Positions 58,444 through 64,000 of a DNA stretch of 64,000 bases are shown piece by piece (the stretch's first letter is position 1; each line of letters begins with the position of its first letter). The notes below the pieces were generated by a model. It did no database searches. It saw only the letters and a program-made list of their open reading frames with translations, and was not told where the DNA came from. The translations under genes were made by a program, and so were the position numbers. Source of the stretch: Pseudaquabacterium terrae (GTDB lineage Bacteria; Pseudomonadota; Gammaproteobacteria; Burkholderiales; Burkholderiaceae_C); NCBI RefSeq assembly GCF_013266755.1, contig NZ_JABRWJ010000002.1:744001-808000 (forward strand), in the 5' to 3' direction.

Positions 58444-59622
58444 TCAGTTGGCCAGCGCAGCCTTGGCCTGCGCGTGCCCCGCATCAGCGGCTTTCTTCAG
58501 CCACATCTGCGCTTTCTCGGGCCCGTCGGCCTCCTCGGTGCGGCCGAGCTTCAACAGCATGCCGTAGCGGTACATCGACTCGGCATCGCCGGCTTCGGCC
58601 GCCTGCTTGTGCCAACGCGCGGCTTCGGTCGGGTTCGGCGCCGGCAGCGGGCTCTTGTCCTTGGCCCAGGTGTCGGGGTCGTAGAAAGTGCCCAGCATGC
58701 GCGCCGCGCCGGCCTGGCCCTTCTCGGCCGCGTACTTGAAGAGCAGGAACTGGCAATCGAGCAGCTGGCCCGATTGCGCCAGCTTGCCGGCATCGGCCAG
58801 CGTCTTCGCCGGATCGGGATTCGCGCGCAGCGTCGTGCGGCACGAGTCCATCGTCCACACCGGCTCGACCGGCGGCTTCGGCAGCAGCAGCCACGCGCCG
58901 CCGGCACCGATCAGGAACAGCACCAGGTAGATCAGCGCGATCTGCAGCTTGGTCGGCCGCCGGCGTGCGGGGACCACCGGCGCTGGCTCGACATAGGGCT
59001 CCGGCTGCGGCTCGGGTTCGGGCGGCAGCGCTTCGGCCGGCGGCGGTGGCAGGGGTTCCGGTGCCGGGTCCCACAGCGGTTCGGGCTCGACCTCGTTCGA
59101 GAAGGGCAGCGGCTCGGGCGGTGGCGGGGCCGGTTCGGGCACCAGGGCCGGCACGGGCGCGGGCACCGGCGACAGCGGAATGTCGGCATGCGACGGCGGC
59201 GGCGCCTTCAGCGGCCCGCGCGGATCGGGCGGCATCACCCAGCCGCGCGGCTTCTGCGAAGGCCGCCGCAGGTTGGCCTTCATCACGAAGACCTCGTCGG
59301 CCTCCACGCCATCGAGCGAGCGCAGCCGCAGCCGATAGGGCTTGTTGGCGCCCAGGTGGTGCGTCACGCCGTGGTCGAGCTCCAGCCACAGCCCGCCCTC
59401 GCGCCGCTGCGGCTCGAGCGGAAAGAACCAGAACATCGCGGTGGTCCACGGATCGTCCGGGTTGCGTGGATCGAGGTGACGCTCGGTCTGCCCGGCGTCG
59501 ATGATCGCGATCTCGATCAATTCCGGCGCATCGAAGCGCTGCGCCGTCGGGCCGGTGATGCGCAGCGCCGCCGTGCCGGAGGGGTGTTCTTCGGGTCCCA
59601 GCTGTTTGAGTTCTGTCGTCAT
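58444..59622 (-). CDS. Bitopic protein: cytoplasmic domain, proline-rich linker, TM helix, periplasmic Sel1 repeats
   Basis: A 392-residue protein. Residues 1-125 are a beta-rich domain (TAALRITGPTAQRFDAPELI and GLWLELDHGVTHHLG). Residues 130-220 are strongly Pro/Glu-rich. One transmembrane helix lies at about 227-247 (IALIYLVLFLIGAGGAWLLL). The C-terminal part carries Sel1-like repeats (ARWHKQAAEAGDAESMYRYG and AQMWLKKAADAGHAQAKAAL). Positive residues before the helix (RRRPTK) place the N-terminus in the cytoplasm. It lies 115 bp upstream of the VWA gene on the same strand, so it may be the first gene of the signalling operon. Confidence 0.8.
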   Translation of the reverse strand: MTTELKQLGPEEHPSGTAALRITGPTAQRFDAPELIEIAIIDAGQTERHLDPRNPDDPWTTAMFWFFPLEPQRREGGLWLELDHGVTHHLGANKPYRLRLRSLDGVEADEVFVMKANLRRPSQKPRGWVMPPDPRGPLKAPPPSHADIPLSPVPAPVPALVPEPAPPPPEPLPFSNEVEPEPLWDPAPEPLPPPPAEALPPEPEPQPEPYVEPAPVVPARRRPTKLQIALIYLVLFLIGAGGAWLLLPKPPVEPVWTMDSCRTTLRANPDPAKTLADAGKLAQSGQLLDCQFLLFKYAAEKGQAGAARMLGTFYDPDTWAKDKSPLPAPNPTEAARWHKQAAEAGDAESMYRYGMLLKLGRTEEADGPEKAQMWLKKAADAGHAQAKAALAN

Positions 59623-59764
59623 GGCGTGCGGCCGGGCGGGGCCATGGCGGGCGATCTTAACGGGAGGCGCGAATCGTCCGCGCCCGCGCGGACCGCTGTC
59701 TGTGCGTTGCCGTACCGGCCGGCGGACCCCGGGGTGTTAAGGTGGGGCACAACCGGAGCTGTCG

Positions 59765-60022
59765 ATGAACCCTCAAAAACCGAGCCCATCGGTCACGCCG
59801 GGAGCGGCGGCGCACCCCACGCCGCTCACCCGGCGGCAACGGCTGCGCCTGGAGCTCCTGTCGACGGTGGAATCGCTGCGGCGCCGGCGCGCCGACACGA
59901 TCGACGCCGGATTCATCGAGGACTACGTGGCGCTCGACTGGCTGGAATGGCATGGCGGCTCGCTGCGCCTGACGGTGACCGGCACGAACATCTGCAATCA
60001 GATTCGCGCCGGAATGAATTGA
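59765..60022 (+). CDS. Small hypothetical protein
   Basis: An 85-residue protein: a Pro/Ser/Thr-rich N-terminus (residues 1-22), then basic and helical sequence (TRRQRLRLELLSTVESLRRR), then DYVALDWLEWHGGSLRLTVTG. The latter could be a small winged-helix-like or beta-hairpin element. No family recognised. A TTAAGGT -10-like hexamer lies about 25 bases upstream of the ATG. The next gene starts 38 bases downstream. Confidence 0.6.
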   Translation: MNPQKPSPSVTPGAAAHPTPLTRRQRLRLELLSTVESLRRRRADTIDAGFIEDYVALDWLEWHGGSLRLTVTGTNICNQIRAGMN

Positions 60023-60060
60023 TCGAAACATCGCCCGCAGGGGCCAGGGAGCGCAACACC

Positions 60061-60924
60061 ATGGTCCGGCTGCGGCTCTCACTCGAGCTCGACTACGAGA
60101 TTTCGCAGCCCGGCTGCGACTTCGTCTTCAACATCCATGCCGCGCACACCGAGCGCCAGCGCGTGGTCGACGAAAGCCTGACGCTCAATCAAAACGTGCA
60201 GTGGCGCGTGGAAACCGACGCCGCGACGCGCAACCGCTACCTGCGCCTGCAGGGCATGCCCGGCCCGATGCGGCTGGTGTACGCCGCCACGGTGGAGCTG
60301 CAGCACCACGTCGAGCAGCCGCAGCGCATCGGCGAGGTGCCGGTGGCGCAGATGCCCGCCGACGTGATGCGCTATGTCTACCCGAGCCGCTATTGCGAAT
60401 CCGACCGGCTGCACAAGTTCGCGATGCGCGAATTCGGCCAGCAGTGGCAGGGCTACAGCCGCGTGCAGGCGATTCGCGACTGGGTGCTGCAGCGCACCAC
60501 CTTCACCTCGAACACCTCGAACGCCAACACCTCGGCGATCGACACGCTGCTGGCCACCGTCGGCGTCTGCCGCGATTTCGCGCACTTGATGATCGCGCTG
60601 TGCCGCGCGATCAACATTCCCGCTCGCTTCACGACCGGCATCGACTACGGCGCCGATCCGGCGCTCGGGCCGACGGACTTTCATGCCTATGTCGAGGCCT
60701 ATCTCGGCGGGCGCTGGTACCTGTTCGATCCGTCGGGCACCGCGATTCCGATGGGCTTCGTGCGGCTGGGCACCGGTCGTGATGCCGCCGACGTGGCGTT
60801 CGCAACCATCTTCGGCGCAGTGATTTCGTCGGCGCCGCGGATCACGATCGAGGCGGTGCCAGGCAGCGACGGGCAACTGGTGGTGCCGTACCACCGCACC
60901 GAGGCCCTGTCGACGGACGGTTGA
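60061..60924 (+). CDS. Transglutaminase-like (papain-fold) family protein
   Basis: A 287-residue protein. The N-terminal beta domain (RLRLSLELDYEISQPGCDFV to about residue 95) precedes the transglutaminase core. The catalytic triad is Cys in TVGVCRDFAHLMIALCRA, His in PTDFHAYVEAYLGGRWYLFD, and Asp in FDPSGTA. These bacterial proteins are cytosolic proteases/amidases or cross-linkers, often beside circularly permuted ATP-grasp genes, which are absent here. ATG 60061. Substrate unknown. Confidence 0.92.
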   Translation: MVRLRLSLELDYEISQPGCDFVFNIHAAHTERQRVVDESLTLNQNVQWRVETDAATRNRYLRLQGMPGPMRLVYAATVELQHHVEQPQRIGEVPVAQMPADVMRYVYPSRYCESDRLHKFAMREFGQQWQGYSRVQAIRDWVLQRTTFTSNTSNANTSAIDTLLATVGVCRDFAHLMIALCRAINIPARFTTGIDYGADPALGPTDFHAYVEAYLGGRWYLFDPSGTAIPMGFVRLGTGRDAADVAFATIFGAVISSAPRITIEAVPGSDGQLVVPYHRTEALSTDG

Positions 60925-60940
60925 GGCGGCAAGCCCAGCC

Positions 60941-60961
60941 GGGCAGGCGCGACGCTTGCCC
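60941..60961 (+). terminator. Hairpin after the transglutaminase gene
   Basis: GGGCAGGCG (60941-60949) pairs with CGCTTGCCC (60953-60961), with one G-T pair, around the loop CGA. It begins 17 bases after the stop. No U-run follows, so it is a likely but not classic terminator. Confidence 0.5.
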
Positions 60962-60973
60962 TGACTCGTTATC

Positions 60974-61000
60974 GGAAGGCGCGACGCTGAGTCGCCTTCC
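60974..61000 (+). repeat. Second hairpin sharing an 11-base repeat with the first
   Basis: GGAAGGCG (60974-60981) pairs with CGCCTTCC (60993-61000). The left arm overlaps GGCGCGACGCT (60978-60988), which is also present at 60946-60956, a direct repeat 32 bases apart. It sits about 20 bases before the next start codon, so it could be leader structure for that gene. Confidence 0.45.
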
Positions 61001-61020
61001 CTAACGTGAAAGGGCATGCG

Positions 61021-61272
61021 ATGAAAGAAAAGTCCTCGGACCCCCATCCGCTGAGCGACCTGGAATACGACTGGATCACGCTGATCCAGAACAAGGCCCA
61101 GGCCTTGATGGCCTACGACCAATACATCAAGGACGCCGAGAAGGCGGACTCGGCCGAGTGCGCCGCCTTCCTGCGGAAAGTGCACGACGCCGACAAGGCG
61201 CATCTGGCCGAAGCCAAGCGGCACCTGGTCGCGGTGCTGCAAGGAAAGATGGGAGCGACCAACACCAGGTAG
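61021..61272 (+). CDS. Small hypothetical helical protein
   Basis: An 83-residue protein (MKEKSSDPHP). It is largely helical: YDWITLIQNKAQALMAYDQY, then AECAAFLRKVHDADKAHLAE and AKRHLVAVLQGKM. This resembles four-helix/DUF-type stress proteins of about 80 residues found with glycine-zipper genes. A GTG at 61006 could add five residues. GC use is ordinary, and the neighbour downstream is the glycine-zipper gene. No biochemical role can be assigned. Confidence 0.6.
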   Translation: MKEKSSDPHPLSDLEYDWITLIQNKAQALMAYDQYIKDAEKADSAECAAFLRKVHDADKAHLAEAKRHLVAVLQGKMGATNTR

Positions 61273-61355
61273 GGCCCCGCTGAGAACACTGCTTCTCGAC
61301 TTCCTGAACCGTCGAGCCGCATGTCGCGGCCGGCACTTTTCCTTAGGAGATCCAC

Positions 61356-61898
61356 ATGAACAAGTCACGAGATCTGGACCGCGCGAATGCTACCGATGCG
61401 ACCGGTGACGTCACGGACCACCCGGTGGCGACCGGCGTCGGTGCCGTTGCCGGCGGTGTTGCCGGCGGTGTGATGGGCGCTGCGGCCGCCGGAGCGGCCA
61501 TCGGCGGCATGACCGGCCCGGTCGGCGCCGCGGTCGGCGCGGCGGCCGGCGCGATCGCCGGTGGCCTGATGGGCCTGGGCGCCGGCAAGGCGCTGAACCC
61601 CACGGCCGAAGAAGAGTACTGGCGCGAAAACTATTCGAGCCGGCCGTACGTGACCTCGGGCTCGACGTTCGATGAGTACGGCCCGGCCTATCGCTACGGT
61701 GTCGATGCCTATGGGCGTTATCCGGGTCGCGACTTCGACGACCTCGATGCCGACCTGGGCCGCGATTGGAACAACGTGCGCGGCAGCTCGAATCTCGAAT
61801 GGGCGCACGCCAAGCACGCCACGCGCGATGCATGGCAGCGCGTGAGCGACACCATCGAGCGCGCGACGCCGGGGGATTCGGACCGCGACGGGAAGTAA
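61356..61898 (+). CDS. Glycine-zipper domain protein
   Basis: A 180-residue protein. Residues about 22-82 are an uninterrupted Gly/Ala/Val hydrophobic stretch with GxxxG spacing (AVAGGVAGGVMGAAAAGAAI and GPVGAAVGAAAGAIAGGLMG), a glycine zipper capable of membrane insertion. It is followed by a hydrophilic Tyr/Asp-rich tail (YWRENYSSRPYVTSGSTF and AYGRYPGRDFDDLDADLG). Excellent ribosome-binding site (TTAGGAGAT). Homologues are often stress-induced; function unresolved. Confidence 0.75.
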   Translation: MNKSRDLDRANATDATGDVTDHPVATGVGAVAGGVAGGVMGAAAAGAAIGGMTGPVGAAVGAAAGAIAGGLMGLGAGKALNPTAEEEYWRENYSSRPYVTSGSTFDEYGPAYRYGVDAYGRYPGRDFDDLDADLGRDWNNVRGSSNLEWAHAKHATRDAWQRVSDTIERATPGDSDRDGK

Positions 61899-61921
61899 AC
61901 GCTGCTCTGATCGAGTGCACA

Positions 61922-61947
61922 GGCTCGCGGCCTTTGGGTCGCGGGCC
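61922..61947. terminator. Bidirectional hairpin between convergent genes
   Basis: GGCTCGCGGCC (61922-61932) pairs with GGTCGCGGGCC (61937-61947) in eleven pairs, two of them G-T, around TTTG. It lies between the glycine-zipper stop (61898) and the RTX gene stop (61968) and is followed by TTC, so it probably terminates transcription of the glycine-zipper gene. Confidence 0.65.
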
Positions 61948-61967
61948 TTCATGCGTGCAGGGCGGAC

Positions 61968-63605
61968 TCAGGCGGTGTACTCGAGCCCCGTCTGCGCCAA
62001 GCCGACCAGGTTGATGTTGGCGGTGTTGAAGCTGGTATCGGCGGCCAGCACCGTCAGTGCGCCCACCGACATGCTGCCGCCGGCGAGCAGCGCGACGTAG
62101 GGCGCCGCATCGGCCGACGTCGGCGGCGCGCCGAACAGGTTGGTCCACAGCAGCGAGACGATGTCGGCTGGACTGGATTTGCCGGCCGCGGCCACGGCGA
62201 GCGCAGCGAGATCGACATAACTCATGCCGCCGTCCAGCAGCGACAGGCCGATGCCGGCGTACTCCTTGTTGGCCACCGACGCGGCGCCGAACACCGCCCC
62301 CAGCAGCTTGGCGGTCTGGCCGGCGTGGCCTTGCAGATCGAGCGCCAGCCGCGTGTCGCTGAACTGCAGGCGCTCGGTGTTGGGCAGGGCATCGGAGCCC
62401 GCCGCGCTTGGCTTCTCGATCGAAAAGAGGCCGCCCGAGCGCTGCAGCGTGTAGGCGCTGCGCGCCTGCGCATACACGGCCGTGTCGATGCCGAGACCGC
62501 CGTCCAGCGTGTCGTTGCCCGCGGTGCTGACGAGGCTGTCGTTGCCATCGCTGCCTTCGAGCAGGTTGTTGCCGCTGCTGCCCTTCAGCGTGTCGCCGAA
62601 GACGCTGCCGACCGCGTCCTCGACATTGCGCAGCGTGTCGGTGCCCAGGCCGCCGGTGGCGCGCTGGGCCGTCAGGTCGACATTCACCGCGAAGGCGGCG
62701 CTGTAGTAGGCGACGACATCCACGCCACCGAGGCCATCGATCACGTCGTCGCCGCCATTGCCTTCCAGATGGTCGCGCGCGCTGCCGCCGGTGATGGTGT
62801 CATTGCCCTCGCCGCCGAGAAAACCAATGCCCGCGTCATTGCCGACGAAGGTGTCGGCGAACGGCGAACCGAACACCAGCTCGATGCCGGTGATCGTGTC
62901 CGAGCCGGCACCACCGGCGGCGCTGCCGATGGCCATGTTGATCGACACGCCGGCCGTGGCATCGGTGAAATAGAGGTAGTCGTAGCCGTCGCCGCCGTCG
63001 ATCGCATCGTTGCCGACGCCGCTGTAGACAGCGTCGTCGCCGCTGCCGCCCTTGAGCGTGTCGTTGCCGCCACCGCCCCGGATCGTGTCGTTGCCGGCCT
63101 GGCCGTCGATCAGTTCGTCGCCGGTGGAGCCGGTCATCGTGTCATTGCCGTCCCCGCCCAGAAACGTCGGCGTGCCGGGCGGGGGCAGCGTGCCGGTGGC
63201 GCCGGCGAAGTTCCGCGGCGTGGCGACCACGGATACGCCGACGCGGTTCACGGCGTGCACGCCGTCTGTCGGCAAGGCGGGGTAGGTGATCTGGTCGGCG
63301 CCGCCGAAATTCAGTGTGCCGCCGCTGGTGAAGAGAAAGCCGTTCGGGACGATGAAGTCCGGCGTGACGATGCCCAGCTCGGCGAAGCCCGACGTCGCGA
63401 TCAGCACCGTCGTGTTGGCGGTGCTGGAGCTTGGCAGGTGACTGGGGAAGGTGAAGTTGCGCGTGGTGCCGCCGCTCGAAGTGCTGAGCGTGACGCCCTG
63501 CCAGAACGATTCGCCGTTGATGCCGCCGATGGACAGCTCGATGAACTGGATGGTGCCGGAGGGGTTGGAGTAGAGCTCGTTGAGGCGATAGAGGTGGAAA
63601 GCCAT
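61968..63605 (-). CDS. RTX-type calcium-binding repeat protein
   Basis: A 545-residue, probably secreted protein without a Sec signal, as usual for type I secretion. Residues 1-145 form a beta-rich domain common in such proteins (YRLNELYSNPSGTIQFIELS, TANTTVLIATSGFAELGIVT). Residues about 148-210 hold five or more GGxGND nonapeptides (FLGGDGNDTMTG, GGGGNDTLKGGSGDDAV), with further blocks at about 265-320 and 375-405. The C-terminal 130 residues (LLGAVFGAASVANKEYAG to LAQTGLEYTA) match the DUF4214-like tail of secreted repeat proteins. Calcium should drive folding outside the cell. No T1SS gene is nearby. Confidence 0.88.
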   Translation of the reverse strand: MAFHLYRLNELYSNPSGTIQFIELSIGGINGESFWQGVTLSTSSGGTTRNFTFPSHLPSSSTANTTVLIATSGFAELGIVTPDFIVPNGFLFTSGGTLNFGGADQITYPALPTDGVHAVNRVGVSVVATPRNFAGATGTLPPPGTPTFLGGDGNDTMTGSTGDELIDGQAGNDTIRGGGGNDTLKGGSGDDAVYSGVGNDAIDGGDGYDYLYFTDATAGVSINMAIGSAAGGAGSDTITGIELVFGSPFADTFVGNDAGIGFLGGEGNDTITGGSARDHLEGNGGDDVIDGLGGVDVVAYYSAAFAVNVDLTAQRATGGLGTDTLRNVEDAVGSVFGDTLKGSSGNNLLEGSDGNDSLVSTAGNDTLDGGLGIDTAVYAQARSAYTLQRSGGLFSIEKPSAAGSDALPNTERLQFSDTRLALDLQGHAGQTAKLLGAVFGAASVANKEYAGIGLSLLDGGMSYVDLAALAVAAAGKSSPADIVSLLWTNLFGAPPTSADAAPYVALLAGGSMSVGALTVLAADTSFNTANINLVGLAQTGLEYTA

Positions 63606-63644
63606 GGGGGAAGCTCCTGGCGGCGTGATGCGCGAGGCGGAAGT

Positions 63645-63662
63645 ATCGATCTTGTGATCGAT
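63645..63662. promoter_or_regulatory. Inverted repeat upstream of the RTX gene
   Basis: ATCGATC (63645-63651) and GATCGAT (63656-63662) are perfect seven-base arms around TTGT, about 40 bases upstream of the RTX start. It could be an operator or leader hairpin for that gene. Confidence 0.45.
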
Positions 63663-63710
63663 CAATGCCCGGGTCCGCCCGCAGTGACCGGCGGCGGCGT
63701 CGCGGCCTAT

Positions 63711-63729
63711 GATGTTGCGCCGCAACATC
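63711..63729. promoter_or_regulatory. Palindromic operator overlapping the SDR promoter
   Basis: GATGTTGCG (63711-63719) and CGCAACATC (63721-63729) are perfect nine-base arms around one C. A good -10 hexamer TATGAT (63708-63713) overlaps the left arm, so a bound protein would block initiation of the SDR gene, whose ATG is at 63745. Confidence 0.65.
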
Positions 63730-63744
63730 AAGCCGAGGGATCGC

Positions 63745-64000
63745 ATGGACATCGCCAACCAGGTCGCCGTCATCACCGGGGGCGCCAGCGGCATCGGCCG
63801 CGCTGTCGCCGCCGCCATGGCGCGGCGCAACGTCACCGCCGTCGCCCTCGTCGACGCCAGCGAGGCCGTCGTGGACGTGGCCGAGAAGCTCAACGCCGAC
63901 GCCGGCCGGGTCTTCGCCGTGCCGTTCCAGGGCGACACCACCGACGAGGCCTTCCGCGCCTCGGTGTTCGACACCCTCAGCGGCACCTACGGCCGCGTGT
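63745..64000 (+). CDS. Short-chain dehydrogenase/reductase (3' partial)
   Basis: The frame from ATG 63745 is open to the right edge, about 85 codons. MDIANQVAVITGGASGIGRA carries the SDR glycine motif T-G-x-x-x-G-x-G for NAD(P) binding. VALVDASEAVVDVAEKLNA follows the second strand with an aspartate that favours NAD over NADP. GDTTDEAFRASVFDTL is the adenine-ring segment. The catalytic Tyr-Lys region lies beyond the window. GAGGGATCGC precedes the start. Confidence 0.9.
   Translation, partial: MDIANQVAVITGGASGIGRAVAAAMARRNVTAVALVDASEAVVDVAEKLNADAGRVFAVPFQGDTTDEAFRASVFDTLSGTYGRV

Noticed and set aside
47449-59622. Calling the region a type VI secretion locus
   Set aside because: No tss structural gene, ClpV, Hcp, VgrG, PpkA kinase or PppA is present; only the sensing-arm-like proteins are.
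62500-63170. Short repeated DNA units suggesting a CRISPR or tandem repeat
   Set aside because: The periodicity is the coding pattern of GGxGND nonapeptides in the RTX gene, with diverged bases and no spacers.

Overview
The window is about 64 kb of very GC-rich chromosomal DNA packed with genes on both strands. No gene-free stretch exceeds about 300 bases. I saw no tRNA, rRNA, CRISPR array, insertion sequence or phage gene. The gene families point to a betaproteobacterium of the order Burkholderiales, perhaps near Rubrivivax/Leptothrix/Piscinibacter. These include a Bug-type tripartite tricarboxylate receptor, an xdhABC-guanine deaminase-BMP/ABC purine cluster, a PEP-CTERM protein, a CysN-CysC fusion and a TagRST/PpkA-like cassette. 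The taxonomic call is inference from gene content and composition.

Left part (1-20.6 kb): an ECF sigma factor that runs off the left edge, a DHA2-type MFS exporter, small metabolic and hydrolase genes, a RidA protein, then a coupled operon DUF1127 - outer-membrane factor - adaptor - RND pump (5.65-11.67 kb). Next come a PEP-CTERM protein, a truncated haemoglobin, DUF6265, a small exported protein, a hotdog thioesterase and a GNAT. They are followed by an acyl-CoA synthetase/Bug receptor pair, a stand-alone LanC-like protein and a LysR/DUF6506 divergent pair.

Middle (21-35 kb): a coherent purine regulon. xdhABC (xanthine dehydrogenase plus its maturation factor) is divergent from a LysR regulator. 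Downstream of the regulator lie guanine deaminase, a nucleoside-type ABC transporter (ATPase, two permeases, BMP lipoprotein), an exported serine hydrolase and an adenine-deaminase-type enzyme. Together they would import purines or nucleosides, deaminate them and oxidise hypoxanthine/xanthine to urate. A DUF1016/YhcG nuclease gene at 35.7-36.6 kb is decaying (one-base deletion plus an internal deletion). It lies directly downstream of cysD-cysNC (sulfate activation), which is divergent from cysQ.

Right-middle (40-47.4 kb): an acyltransferase-like membrane protein, a TPR protein, a DMT exporter, a 1-Cys peroxiredoxin, and a compact ArsR - AHSA1::GST fusion - VOC operon preceded by a clear ArsR-like operator.

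Envelope island (47.4-59.6 kb): two convergent gene sets make, in my view, the most interesting part of the window. The plus set encodes a membrane-anchored VWA protein with an SrfA-like cytoplasmic domain, coupled to an exported GHSQG serine hydrolase and a lower-GC putative lipoprotein. The minus set encodes a Sel1/proline-rich bitopic protein, a PpkA-like periplasmic VWA protein without a kinase domain, an ABC ATPase/permease pair, an SUMF1 (formylglycine-enzyme-fold) protein lacking the catalytic cysteines, and two coiled-coil lipoproteins. This resembles the TagQRST-PpkA sensing arm of type VI secretion, but no kinase, phosphatase or secretion structural gene is present in the window. It may be an orphan or repurposed envelope signalling system.

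Right edge (59.7-64 kb): a small hypothetical gene, a transglutaminase-like protease, two small stress-like genes (one with a glycine zipper), a large RTX/calcium-binding repeat protein, and a partial SDR oxidoreductase behind a perfect palindrome that overlaps its likely -10 element.
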